In this document: positions 9,412 through 17,887 of the stretch, one piece after another
How positions within the stretch are numbered: position 1 is the first letter of the stretch
How the letters are laid out: every line of letters starts with the position of its first letter
Assembly (NCBI RefSeq): GCF_014195655.1
Contig: NZ_JACICD010000002.1
Coordinates: 558,001-622,000 of the forward strand
From: Ancylobacter tetraedralis
GTDB lineage: Bacteria; Pseudomonadota; Alphaproteobacteria; Rhizobiales; Xanthobacteraceae
Length of the DNA: 64,000 bases
Direction: 5' to 3'
Made by a program: the position numbers and the translations under genes
The notes under the pieces: generated by a model
What the model was told of the DNA's origin: nothing
Database searches by the model: none
The model's input: the letters and a program-made list of their open reading frames with translations, nothing else

Positions 9412-10356
9412 ATGTGCTCAGTCAGCGTGATCGTGGCGGCCTATAACTCCACGCGGACGATCCAGCGGGCCATTGACAGTGCCCTCGGTCAGACGATGTC
9501 CGATCTGGAGATCCTCATTGTCGACGACTGCTCGACGGACGGCACGGCCGATCTGGTGCGGTCTTTCTATGGCGCCGAGCCGCGCGTGAAGCTGCTGTCC
9601 TGCGCCCGCAATGGCGGGCCGTCGCGGGCGCGCAACCTGGCGCTGGACGCCGCCTCCGGCGAATGGGTGGCGGTGCTGGATGCCGATGACCTCTGGCTGC
9701 CGGACCGGCTGGAGACCCTGCTAAGCCGTCGTGAGGTCGCGGACTTCATCGCCGATGGCATTGTCTCCTACGATGCCATCGCGGAGCGGCAGACGGGTCC
9801 GTTCTTCCTTGTCGACATTGCCGGAGCGCTCGATTTTGGCAGGTTCATCTCGCCGAAGACCAAGGCGGACCTGGGAAATCTCAAGCCAATCCTGCGCCGA
9901 TCCTTTCTCAACCGGCATGGGCTTCGCTATGACGAGCATCTTCGCTACGCGGAGGATTTTGTTCTCTACGCGCGGCTCCTGTGCCTGCGGGCACGCGCCT
10001 GCATCCTGCCCTATGCCGGATACGTCTACACGAGCCCGATCGGCCGGCTCACCCGGACGACCTCTCCCGACACGCGGACCACGCCGAGCATCGAGCCGTT
10101 CCTGAACGAATTGTCCGAGCTGGGCAGCCGCTTCAGCGCGACCCTGACCGGCGAGGAAAAGCGCCAGCTGGATCGCCGGATCCGGCACTTCCGCGCGGAG
10201 GTGAAGGCAAGGCCCTTCGCCCTCGCCTATCGGCGCCGCGATTTTGTCGCCATGTTCGGCCTGCTGGTGAAGAATCCGGTTCTGGTCGTCCGCTCCACCA
10301 TCGACTATTTCCAGTCCTCGGCGAAAATCAAAAAGATCCTCAGCGAGTTGGAATAG
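9412..10356 (+). CDS. Glycosyltransferase family 2 protein
   Basis: A 314-residue GT-A enzyme with the family 2 signature at the N-terminus: VSVIVAAYNSTRTIQRAIDS, LIVDDCSTDGT, NGGPSRARNLAL and the metal-binding VLDADDLW (DxDD). A YAEDFVLYARLL segment (ED motif) follows near residue 183. The ATG is preceded by AGGGAAATGGA. It lies last in the rightward polysaccharide gene run and faces a convergent pyruvyl transferase gene. It probably adds one sugar of the repeat unit; the donor is not predictable. Confidence 0.9.
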   Translation: MCSVSVIVAAYNSTRTIQRAIDSALGQTMSDLEILIVDDCSTDGTADLVRSFYGAEPRVKLLSCARNGGPSRARNLALDAASGEWVAVLDADDLWLPDRLETLLSRREVADFIADGIVSYDAIAERQTGPFFLVDIAGALDFGRFISPKTKADLGNLKPILRRSFLNRHGLRYDEHLRYAEDFVLYARLLCLRARACILPYAGYVYTSPIGRLTRTTSPDTRTTPSIEPFLNELSELGSRFSATLTGEEKRQLDRRIRHFRAEVKARPFALAYRRRDFVAMFGLLVKNPVLVVRSTIDYFQSSAKIKKILSELE

Positions 10357-10401
10357 ATATTCGCCACGCGCGTTGGGCCCCGGCCCTATGGGCTCAGGCA
10401 T

Positions 10402-10429
10402 GCCTGGTGAAGCGCCGGCTTCACCAGGC
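10402..10429. terminator. Strong hairpin between convergent genes, probable bidirectional terminator
   Basis: GCCTGGTGAAGC and GCTTCACCAGGC form a perfect 12-bp stem around the loop GCCG. It lies between the stop of the family 2 glycosyltransferase (10356) and the stop of the leftward pyruvyl transferase (10507). There is no clear T-run on either side, which is common in high-GC genomes. Position and symmetry support a terminator serving both genes. Confidence 0.6.
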
Positions 10430-10506
10430 CCGGGGGGACGTCGCGCCTGCGCGCCACCGGAAGCCGGCAGGCAGGGGCAAGACCGCCGCCTCCGCCGCGA
10501 TGGGGC

Positions 10507-11688
10507 TCAGGAGCGCGTGAGCGCCTCGCGCAGGAACGCATCGGACGATTGCCGCAGCGCGGCGAGCTTTTCCCGCACAGGGCCGTAGTCGATCGGCGTT
10601 CGCGCGAGATCGCGGGCCCGATCCGGGGCGCCCTCGACGAGCAGGCGGTCCATCAGCCCCAATTGGCCGAGCAGCGAGGTGAAGCGATCGCCGCCGCGCT
10701 CGCGGTTCATCATCGACACGAAGTTCTTCTCGAACAGGATCGCGAAGACCGTGCCGTGGAAGGAATCGGTGAGGATGTAATCCGCATCCATGAAATCCCG
10801 CAGCCAGTTCGGCACATCCCGCACCTTCCGGCCGGCATCCGCGGTCAGCAGGCTGAACGTGTGATTCGGCCCGAGCGCCTCGGCGATATCCGTCCGCACG
10901 CGGATCGTGTGGGGCGTGGGGTCGAGCAGATATTCCAGAAACAGCTTGCCACGCCGCTGCACATGCGGCGCAGCAATGGCCTTGAACAGCGCGGGGTCGA
11001 CGAGCAGCGTGGGGTCGAGCACGGTTCGCGCATCCGAGCGCCCGAATTCGGACTGGCAGATCGACACGCCGGACATTTCGCGAACCGAAACCGCGTCGAA
11101 CTGCGCGAGGAGTGGAGCCACCCGCGGCGTCATTTCCGGGAACCGCCAATCCCCCCGACCGAACGAGGCGGCATAGGAAATCTTGCGGATGCCGGGCGAC
11201 GCGGCGAAGCCGAGGAAATAGTCCTCGACCGCGCGATTGGGCAAATAGTCGGCGCGCCAGACCTGATCGCTGCCGACCACGACCGCGTCCAATTCAAGAG
11301 CCTCTGTCGCCGCGGCGAGTGCCTCCGAACTGTAGAGCGGGCCGGATGTGCGGGGCATCTGGGCACGCAGGAACGGGCGGTGCGCCAGGGCGCGCCGGTC
11401 GAGGGCGGCGGCCCGGCTGAAATACGCGACCCGTCGCATGAGGCCGCCCACGCCGGACGACGCACGCTCCGTCCAGGGTTCCAGCGTCTGGCTCAGCGAC
11501 AGAATGCCCGGCAGGCTTCGGGCGACAGCGAGGGTGGTGCGGCGACCCCGCTTCATCGTCGCCGATCTTTCCAGCAGAGTGACCTCATGGCCGCTCCGGG
11601 ACAGGTGGTGGTAAAGGGACACTGCCTGCAGCATGCCGCCATAATTGATGCTCAGGGGAAGCGTCAGTAGTCCGATGCGTTGAGCCAC
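10507..11688 (-). CDS. Polysaccharide pyruvyl transferase family protein
   Basis: The family (PF04230, which includes WcaK) adds pyruvate ketals to polysaccharides. The protein starts canonically as AQRIGLLTLPLSINYGGML if GTG 11688 is used, giving about 393 residues. An ATG at 11787 would add 33 residues of low-complexity character. Supporting segments are VVGSDQVWRADYLP, FGRGDWRFPE, VSVREMSGVSIC, VLDPTLLVD and the conserved TDSFHGTVFAI. It lies leftward between two rightward genes, so it has its own promoter in 11689-11987. The pyruvyl acceptor is unknown. Confidence 0.85.
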   Translation of the reverse strand: MAQRIGLLTLPLSINYGGMLQAVSLYHHLSRSGHEVTLLERSATMKRGRRTTLAVARSLPGILSLSQTLEPWTERASSGVGGLMRRVAYFSRAAALDRRALAHRPFLRAQMPRTSGPLYSSEALAAATEALELDAVVVGSDQVWRADYLPNRAVEDYFLGFAASPGIRKISYAASFGRGDWRFPEMTPRVAPLLAQFDAVSVREMSGVSICQSEFGRSDARTVLDPTLLVDPALFKAIAAPHVQRRGKLFLEYLLDPTPHTIRVRTDIAEALGPNHTFSLLTADAGRKVRDVPNWLRDFMDADYILTDSFHGTVFAILFEKNFVSMMNRERGGDRFTSLLGQLGLMDRLLVEGAPDRARDLARTPIDYGPVREKLAALRQSSDAFLREALTRS

Positions 11689-11987
11689 GGGGCCCGATCC
11701 TGTCGTGTTGAGCGTGGAGGTAGGGTCCGGAAGGATAGAGGATCGGGTCCGCGGATCATAGGTGGCGCGGGCGATGGACCGCCGCATTCACCGCCTGCGG
11801 TTTCATTTTCGGCACCCGGATGTCCGCGACGTGGCGTGGGATCGTGGACGTTTCGGGAGGGAACCATCCCGAACGGGCCTTGGCTGAATAGCCAATCCGG
11901 AATGGACGATGGGCGCTGCCGCGCGACCATTGCCAAGCCCGGCAGACCCCCGCATAAGGCGGCGCTGGGTCAGTGGGAGCGAGGTGT
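11689..11987. other. Divergent promoter region, pyruvyl transferase / galE
   Basis: About 300 bases lie between the leftward pyruvyl transferase and rightward galE. No supported gene or repeat is present. The end of the region has GGGAGCGAGGTGT directly before galE, a usable ribosome binding site. Confidence 0.4.
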
Positions 11988-13001
11988 ATGGAACGGACGG
12001 GTCGCAACGTGCTGGTCACCGGGGGCGCCGGCTATATCGGCTCCCATGCCTGCAAGAGGCTGGCGGCGGCCGGCTATGTGCCGGTGACATTCGACAGTCT
12101 GGTCACGGGATGGGAGGAGGCCGTGCGCTTCGGCCCGTTCGAGCCGGGTGACCTCGCGGACCGTGCGCGGCTCGACGAAGTGTTCGCCCGCTGGCAGCCG
12201 GTGGCGGTCATGCATTTCGCCGCGCTCAGCCAGGTGGGCGAATCGATGAGCCAGCCCGGGCGCTACTGGCGGGCCAACGTGCTGGGCACGCTCAACCTGA
12301 TCGAGGCGGCGGTCGCGGCGGGTTGCCGCGACATCGTCTTCTCCTCGACCTGCGCCACCTATGGCGACCATGACGGGCTGCTGCTGGATGAGGATACGCC
12401 GCAGCGCCCGCTCAACGCCTATGGCGCCTCCAAGCGCGCCATCGAGGACATGCTGCGCGATTTCGGGGCGTCACATGGCGTGAACGCGGTGATCTTCCGT
12501 TATTTCAACGTGGCGGGCGCGGACCCGGACGGCGAGATCGGCGAGTGGCACCGGCCCGAGACCCATCTCATTCCCATCATCCTCGAGGTCGCCACCGGCC
12601 AGCGTCCCTCCCTCAAGATCTATGGCGACGATTATGCCACGCCGGATGGCACCTGCGTGCGCGACTACATCCATGTCGGCGACCTCGTGGAGGCGCATGT
12701 GCTCGGCCTCCGCTGGCTGGAGGCCGGCAGGGGCAGCCGCGTCTTCTGTCTCGGCAGCGGGCATGGGTTCTCCGTGCGCGAGGTGATCGAGGAGGCGCGG
12801 CGGGTGACCGGGCACGCGATCCCGGTCGAGACAGCCCCGCGGCGGGCCGGCGACGCGGCACGGCTGGTCTGCGGCAGCCGGCGGGCCGTGGAAGAGCTGG
12901 GTTGGCAGCCGCAGCGCACGGATCTCGCCTCGATGATCACCGATGCCTGGCGCAGCCCCCGCGGCGTCGAGGAATTCCGCCGCCGCCTGTCGTCGACCTG
13001 A
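11988..13001 (+). CDS. galE: UDP-glucose 4-epimerase
   Basis: Interconverts UDP-glucose and UDP-galactose, supplying galactosyl units for the polysaccharide. From ATG 11988 (preceded by GCGAGGTGT) the protein is 337 residues, the normal GalE length. Motifs are VLVTGGAGYIGSHACKRL, HFAALSQVGESM, the catalytic SSTCATYG with YGASKRAIEDM, YFNVAGADPDGEIGE and the PDGTCVRDYIHVGDL block. A longer start at 11973 is possible. It stands alone between leftward genes but clearly belongs to the sugar-nucleotide supply of this locus. Confidence 0.95.
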   Translation: MERTGRNVLVTGGAGYIGSHACKRLAAAGYVPVTFDSLVTGWEEAVRFGPFEPGDLADRARLDEVFARWQPVAVMHFAALSQVGESMSQPGRYWRANVLGTLNLIEAAVAAGCRDIVFSSTCATYGDHDGLLLDEDTPQRPLNAYGASKRAIEDMLRDFGASHGVNAVIFRYFNVAGADPDGEIGEWHRPETHLIPIILEVATGQRPSLKIYGDDYATPDGTCVRDYIHVGDLVEAHVLGLRWLEAGRGSRVFCLGSGHGFSVREVIEEARRVTGHAIPVETAPRRAGDAARLVCGSRRAVEELGWQPQRTDLASMITDAWRSPRGVEEFRRRLSST

Positions 13002-13040
13002 GCGGGGGCCGCTCCGCCAAGGAAGGGGCGCCGCGCGCGC

Positions 13041-13130
13041 CTCAGGTCTTGCCGTTGCCTCAGGTCTTGCCGTTGCCTCAGGTCTTGCCGTTGCCTCAGG
13101 TCTTGCCGCCGTCTCAGGTCTTGCCGCGCC
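13041..13130. repeat. 18-bp tandem repeat, five units, spanning the flippase stop codon
   Basis: The unit CTCAGGTCTTGCCGTTGC occurs three times perfectly (13041-13094), then twice with changes (13095-13130). On the minus strand each unit contains AAGACCTGA, i.e. Lys-Thr-stop, the last codons of the flippase gene. The actual stop is in the last, leftward-first unit. The repeats therefore look like serial duplication of the gene's 3' end. Confidence 0.9.
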
Positions 13131-14580
13131 GCTGGATCATGCCGAACAGGAACCGTTCGGCGCCATCCGGCCGTCCGGCGAGCCACCACAGCCCCAGATG
13201 CGTCGCGACATAGACCAGCATGCCGGCGGCGATGATCAGCCCGAGCTCCACCACCTGCGCCAGGCTGCCCGTCATTGGCGGCAGGCCGAGCTTTAGCGCC
13301 AGCACGGCGCCCGCCATGATGCACGCGCTGGTGAGGCTGCGCCACGCATTGACGATCTGCTGCAGCACGGAGAGGCGCAGGAAGCGGCGCCCGAGCATCA
13401 AGGTCATCAGGATGATCGCGAAGCCGCTGACGGTGCGGGCGATGATCGCCCCCAAGAAGCCGTAATACCACGCGCCCACCAGCGTCACCGGCAGCCGCAT
13501 GAGGAGATTCGCGACCTCGCGCACCACCAGCACGCGCGGCTGGGCGAGCGCCATGGCGAGCGAGAGCATCGGCAGGTAGAGCACCTGCAGCGCGGCCACC
13601 GGCGCCATCCACACGACAGCTGAAATGGCGGCATCCCAGTTCGGCCCGAGCAGCAGCGGCATCAGCCGGTCGGCGACCGCCGACATGCCGAAGCCGAAGG
13701 GCAGAACCGCCATGACCAGCAATTGCTGGCCCTTGAGATAGGCCGCGCGCATGCGTTCCGCGTCGCCATGCAGGCGCGAGAAGCCGCCGAACATGGTCTG
13801 CATGATGGGAGTGGCGAAGGCATAGGTCGTCATCGAGGAGATGTCGCTGCCGACCGTGTATTGCCCGAGCTGGGCCTTGCCCAGGATATAACCGACGAGA
13901 AAGCGGTCGGACTGCAGGTTGACGGTCGAGACGATCCGCGAGGTGGTCATCCAGCCGGCGAAATGCAGGATGCTGCGCGCGCCTTCGAGCCGCAGCCGGG
14001 GGCGATAGGGCGCGATACGGTAGCTGTAGCAGGTGGAGATCACCTGAGCCACGAACTGGTTGGCGATCAGCGCCCAGTAGGAGCCCGTGCCGTAGGCGAG
14101 AGCGATCGCGATCACCAGCCCGCCCAGGCGCCCCATGATCTGCAACTGCGCGGTCGGCCGGTATTCCAGCCGGTGCAGGAAGTGCACCATGGCCGGGCTC
14201 GCCAGGCTGTTGACGAACGGGATGAGCGACATGGCGCAGAGCAGCAGCGCGAGACGATGGTCGTTGTAGAGCGCCGCAATCGGAAAGGCGCAGGCCAGGA
14301 TGATGAACATCACCAGCAGGCCGCGCAGCAGGTTGAGCGTGAAGGCGGTGTCGACGTCACCCGGCTCGATGACCTTGCGCTGGACCAGCACGTCACCGAC
14401 GCTCAGTTCCGTCACCGCCCCGACGATCAGCAGCACCGAGGCGGCCAGCGCCACGAGGCCGAAATCGGCCGGCGTCAGCAGGCGCGCCATGATCACCAGC
14501 GAGATCACGTCGACGAATTTGACCACCAGTTGCAGGGCGGTCAGAAGCGCCGCGCCGAGGGCAACCTTATGTCCGATCAT
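13114..14580 (-). CDS. Wzx-type lipopolysaccharide/exopolysaccharide flippase
   Basis: A 488-residue polytopic protein of the MVF/PST exporter family, predicted to flip the lipid-linked repeat unit across the inner membrane. The N-terminus reads ALLTALQLVVKFVDVISLVIMARLLTPADFG as consecutive conserved blocks. AAASVLLIVGAVTEL, DVLVQRKVIEPGDVDTAF and about twelve to fourteen hydrophobic segments follow, as in WzxC-like proteins. The gene is the last of a leftward run that includes ugd and the ThDP-enzyme pair, after a 273-nt gap. Its 3' end is built of 18-bp repeats. Confidence 0.9.
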   Translation of the reverse strand: MIGHKVALGAALLTALQLVVKFVDVISLVIMARLLTPADFGLVALAASVLLIVGAVTELSVGDVLVQRKVIEPGDVDTAFTLNLLRGLLVMFIILACAFPIAALYNDHRLALLLCAMSLIPFVNSLASPAMVHFLHRLEYRPTAQLQIMGRLGGLVIAIALAYGTGSYWALIANQFVAQVISTCYSYRIAPYRPRLRLEGARSILHFAGWMTTSRIVSTVNLQSDRFLVGYILGKAQLGQYTVGSDISSMTTYAFATPIMQTMFGGFSRLHGDAERMRAAYLKGQQLLVMAVLPFGFGMSAVADRLMPLLLGPNWDAAISAVVWMAPVAALQVLYLPMLSLAMALAQPRVLVVREVANLLMRLPVTLVGAWYYGFLGAIIARTVSGFAIILMTLMLGRRFLRLSVLQQIVNAWRSLTSACIMAGAVLALKLGLPPMTGSLAQVVELGLIIAAGMLVYVATHLGLWWLAGRPDGAERFLFGMIQRRGKT

Positions 14581-14853
14581 GCGCCTGCTCTTTTCCGTCC
14601 ACGCCAGTGAGGGCGAAGGACTGTGCGTGCGCCGGCCCGATCCGGGCGCGCCGGCACTCGTGCCACAGATTGCGGGTCAGACATGACGGGGCATGAACGC
14701 GGGAATGCCCTGAGCGGCGCAGCGGGCACGCGGCAGGCCCGTGCCCGGGCGGTCCGGCCAGCGGCCTGCATGCGTCGCCCTGCCGGGCGCGAAGACAGAG
14801 GCGGAAGTCATGGGTGAATCCAGAAGTAAAACCACGGGGTCGCCGGTCGAGGC

Positions 14854-16611
14854 CTATCGTCCCATCAGCTTCTTGACCATGTTGACGCCGTCCGTGCCGA
14901 GCATGTCCTTGGCCAGCTGCTTGACGCCATGCTTGACGGCATCGGCCTTGGGTCGCTTCTCGATATTCTTGATGGTCTTCAACGCATCGCTTTCGAGATC
15001 GGCATCGGTGAACACCTCGAACAGCAGCGGCTTTGCCGACGCGGTCGGCGAGAGGAAGCGCTCGTGCACCGCCTCGAACCCTTCCTTGCTCTCGGCGGAG
15101 ATGTAGTCGAAGCCGAGATTCTGCGCGTAGTTCTTCACGAGGCTGCGCGACTGCGTGCCGAAATGGCCGGACGCGGCCACGAAAACATTGGCGTCTTCGC
15201 CGAGAGCCGAGCCCGGATGGGCATATTGGGTGAATTCGGTACCCTTGCCATTATTGACCAGAAGGATGCGGATATTCGACCCGACATGGCGGTTGCCGAG
15301 CACGTTCATGTCGTAAAAGAAGGCGAGATCGCCGATCACCAGGAAATACAGCTTGTCCTTGTTCGCAAGCGAGGCCCCGATAAAGGCGGAGAGGCAGCCA
15401 TCAATGCCGAAACCGCCGACATTGGACGCGGAGGTGACATGCGGCGGCAGGTCGAAGTAATTCCAGGTCCGCAGGCTGTTGAGGATGCCGAAATGGATCG
15501 TCGCGTTCTCCGGAAGGCGATGCGCCATCCGTGACGCCAGCCACGCATTCGAGAAGGGCAGTTCCGGGAGATGGGCCCGAACCTGTTGCAGCTTCTCCCG
15601 GCAGGTGGCGAGATAGCTGTTTTCGGTAGCGGAACCCGTCTCGGCATAATGCGCGAAGAACGAGGTTTCCGGCATCTCGAAGACATAGCGCAGCTTGCGG
15701 AAGGCATCGCGGATCTCGCCATCCGGGCTGACGCGCCAGACCTGCTTGCCCGAGGCCTTCAGCGTGTCGTAGTCGCCGCTGATTTCGCCGATATGGATCA
15801 TGACGTCGGCCGCCATCTCCGCCGGATCGAACATGTCCTGGCCGGCGGCGAGGGCGAAGTGGATGCCATGCGTGCCGCGATAGCCGCTGGTGTGGTCGCA
15901 CAGCACCACCGCGTTGTTGGCGGCGCAGAAACGCTCCAGCGCGTCCGTCTCCGCCGGCGACCAGGTCGCGTGCGCCCCGACGAACACCGCCACCTTGCCC
16001 GAGAGCGGGGGAAACACGTCGGTGGGGGTGATGCGGTCGATCACCCGGTAGGCCGGCAGGGTCTTCACGTCGAAGGTGCGGGCGTAGTTGGTTGGCAGGT
16101 TGATGTGCACCGGCCCGCCGCCGTGGCGCTTGAGCGCCAGGATGGCCTGGTTGACCTTCATCTCACAGTCCCAGAGGTCGTCGGCATCCTTCACGACCGG
16201 CAACTGGACGCTCAGCTTGGCGATGTCGTTCGGGATGGAACTGCGATCGATGATCTGCGCGACATGATGCCCGACCTTGGCCTGGATCTGGGTCGAGGTG
16301 ATCGCGAGCACCGGCAGCTTGCGATAATAGGCCTCGGTCAGCCCGGGCCCATAGTTTCGCGACGCCGTGGCGCCGGTGCAGCTCAGGACGACCGGCTCGC
16401 CCAGTTCGGCCGCCAGCCCGCAGGCCATATAGGCCGCCGAGCGTTCGTCGACGCAGGAATAGACGGTGAAGAACGGATCGCTCTGGATGCTCACCACGAA
16501 AGCCATGTTCGTGGTGCCCGGGGAGGCGATGACGTGCCTTATGCCGCTATTCTTCAGGAGATGGATAATGACCTGAACGTTCTTCTCGGTTGTGTAATGC
16601 CGCATATGCAC
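14854..16611 (-). CDS. MenD-like thiamine-diphosphate-dependent enzyme of a polysaccharide locus
   Basis: A 585-residue protein (ATG 16611; ATG 16605 also possible) with full ThDP-enzyme architecture. An N-terminal pyrimidine-binding domain carries the catalytic Glu in VDERSAAYMACGLA (Glu56). A central domain follows, then a C-terminal diphosphate-binding domain with GDLAFFYDMN ... VNNGKG, closely like MenD. The MenD substrate motif SPGSRS reads SPGTTN here (residues 30-35), losing the Arg that contacts isochorismate. The substrate is therefore probably different. Its only tightly linked partner is an NAD-dependent sugar-type epimerase/dehydratase ending 9 nt upstream. I infer C-C bond formation or decarboxylation on a modified sugar or its precursor; this is unproven. 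Confidence 0.75.
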   Translation of the reverse strand: MHMRHYTTEKNVQVIIHLLKNSGIRHVIASPGTTNMAFVVSIQSDPFFTVYSCVDERSAAYMACGLAAELGEPVVLSCTGATASRNYGPGLTEAYYRKLPVLAITSTQIQAKVGHHVAQIIDRSSIPNDIAKLSVQLPVVKDADDLWDCEMKVNQAILALKRHGGGPVHINLPTNYARTFDVKTLPAYRVIDRITPTDVFPPLSGKVAVFVGAHATWSPAETDALERFCAANNAVVLCDHTSGYRGTHGIHFALAAGQDMFDPAEMAADVMIHIGEISGDYDTLKASGKQVWRVSPDGEIRDAFRKLRYVFEMPETSFFAHYAETGSATENSYLATCREKLQQVRAHLPELPFSNAWLASRMAHRLPENATIHFGILNSLRTWNYFDLPPHVTSASNVGGFGIDGCLSAFIGASLANKDKLYFLVIGDLAFFYDMNVLGNRHVGSNIRILLVNNGKGTEFTQYAHPGSALGEDANVFVAASGHFGTQSRSLVKNYAQNLGFDYISAESKEGFEAVHERFLSPTASAKPLLFEVFTDADLESDALKTIKNIEKRPKADAVKHGVKQLAKDMLGTDGVNMVKKLMGR

Positions 16612-16620
16612 CTCCCACTA

Positions 16621-17685
16621 CTAGTTCCCGGCGCTCATATATCGGCAAACCGAATATTTTACTGCATTTTTCATGCCAGACACTTCGCTCAAGCTCATGC
16701 GCTCACGCGTGAAACGGTCTTTGACCCCTTCGCGCCGCCAGTCGATAGCCAGGAAGCGGGGGCTCTTCAGGAATGCCGTCAGGCAATCGCGCAGGCCCTC
16801 GCGCGGCGTCACGAAATCACCGCTGTCGATGAGCGTGTCGATCTTGCCCGTGTCGAAAACCCGGTTGTAGAGCCGGTCATACCGCACCTGGGCCGGCGCC
16901 GGCGACCAGGCGAGCGTGTCCGGAAGATTCTGCAGCACGACCTTCGGTTTGCGGCCGAGATGGGTCTCCAGCACCTCGACATAGAGGTCCAGCACGTCGC
17001 TCCAGAGGATCGGGTTGCGCCCTGCCATGTTGAAGGCCTGCCCCTGCGCCTTCGGGTTGCCGATGGTCGCGGCCATGGCGCGGGCCACGTCCAGCCCGTA
17101 GGTCAGCGTCGACTGGCGCGCGCAGATGTCCCTGGAGAACAGGATGGTCCGCCCGTGCAGCGCCCGGTAGAGCCAGTGCTCCTTTTCGAGATGGCCGAGC
17201 TGCAGCCGCTCCTCGCCATAGGTGATGTAGGGGCGGATGATGGTCCAGTTCTGGCGGCCGGAATCCATCAGCCGGTTTTCCTGGCGCGCCTTGGTCAGGG
17301 CGTACTCGTCCGTGGCCAGGTAGTCCTTGTCCGTCGAGGCATCGAGAAGGCGCGGCGAATCCTCGGTGATGGGACGGTCCGAGCCGGCGAATACCCGCGC
17401 CGAGCTCAGGAACACGTATTGCGCGGTGGAGGACAGGAACCGGTCCGCCTGCGCGGAAAAGCTCTGCGTCGTGTAGACCATGAAGTCGACGACGCAATCC
17501 CATCGCTCTTTCAGCAACTCACCGACGAAAGCGGGATCCTGCGCATCCCCCCGGATGTAGCGCACCCGGCCCTTGCTGCCTTCGCGGCTGCGCGAGGTGA
17601 CGGCGATCTCGAATCCCCGGTCGTCAAGCAGCTTGACGAGGTGATTGCCCATAGCCCCCGTGCCGCCAAGAATCAGGACGCGCAT
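16621..17685 (-). CDS. NAD-dependent epimerase/dehydratase (SDR), partner of the ThDP enzyme
   Basis: A 354-residue extended SDR beginning MRVLILGGTGAMGNHLVKLL, a Rossmann motif with Gly-Gly-Thr-Gly. VDFMVYTTQSF, FLSSARVFAGSD and the YALTKARQENRL segment (YxxxK) follow, then IIRPYITYGEERL. It may oxidise, dehydrate or epimerise a nucleotide sugar. It is transcribed leftward and the ThDP-enzyme gene follows after 9 nt, so the two form a unit. The last about 30 codons and the junction are AT-richer than the neighbours. The substrate cannot be assigned. Confidence 0.8.
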   Translation of the reverse strand: MRVLILGGTGAMGNHLVKLLDDRGFEIAVTSRSREGSKGRVRYIRGDAQDPAFVGELLKERWDCVVDFMVYTTQSFSAQADRFLSSTAQYVFLSSARVFAGSDRPITEDSPRLLDASTDKDYLATDEYALTKARQENRLMDSGRQNWTIIRPYITYGEERLQLGHLEKEHWLYRALHGRTILFSRDICARQSTLTYGLDVARAMAATIGNPKAQGQAFNMAGRNPILWSDVLDLYVEVLETHLGRKPKVVLQNLPDTLAWSPAPAQVRYDRLYNRVFDTGKIDTLIDSGDFVTPREGLRDCLTAFLKSPRFLAIDWRREGVKDRFTRERMSLSEVSGMKNAVKYSVCRYMSAGN

Positions 17686-17887
17686 GAATCCACCCAGACA
17701 ACGTCGAGAAACCGGAGGCTCGGACGAGCGATCGATTCGGATTTCTAGAGCATGGCACGCCGGCGCGCCAGCGCGGGAAACCGCGGAGCCTCATCGGGAC
17801 GCGTCGTTCCTGCTCGCATGCCCCGGTGCCGTGTGAATTGGCGATCCCCGTCGAGTTTTCACGCGCGGCGAACCACCGTCGCGGACC

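Noticed and set aside
13041..13130. Possible CRISPR-like array
   Set aside because: Units are contiguous with no spacers and contain the flippase stop; it is a simple tandem repeat, and no cas genes are present.
15571..17748. 725-codon plus-strand frame over the ThDP enzyme and SDR genes
   Set aside because: Spans two convincing minus-strand genes and their junction; composition is that of a GC-shadow.
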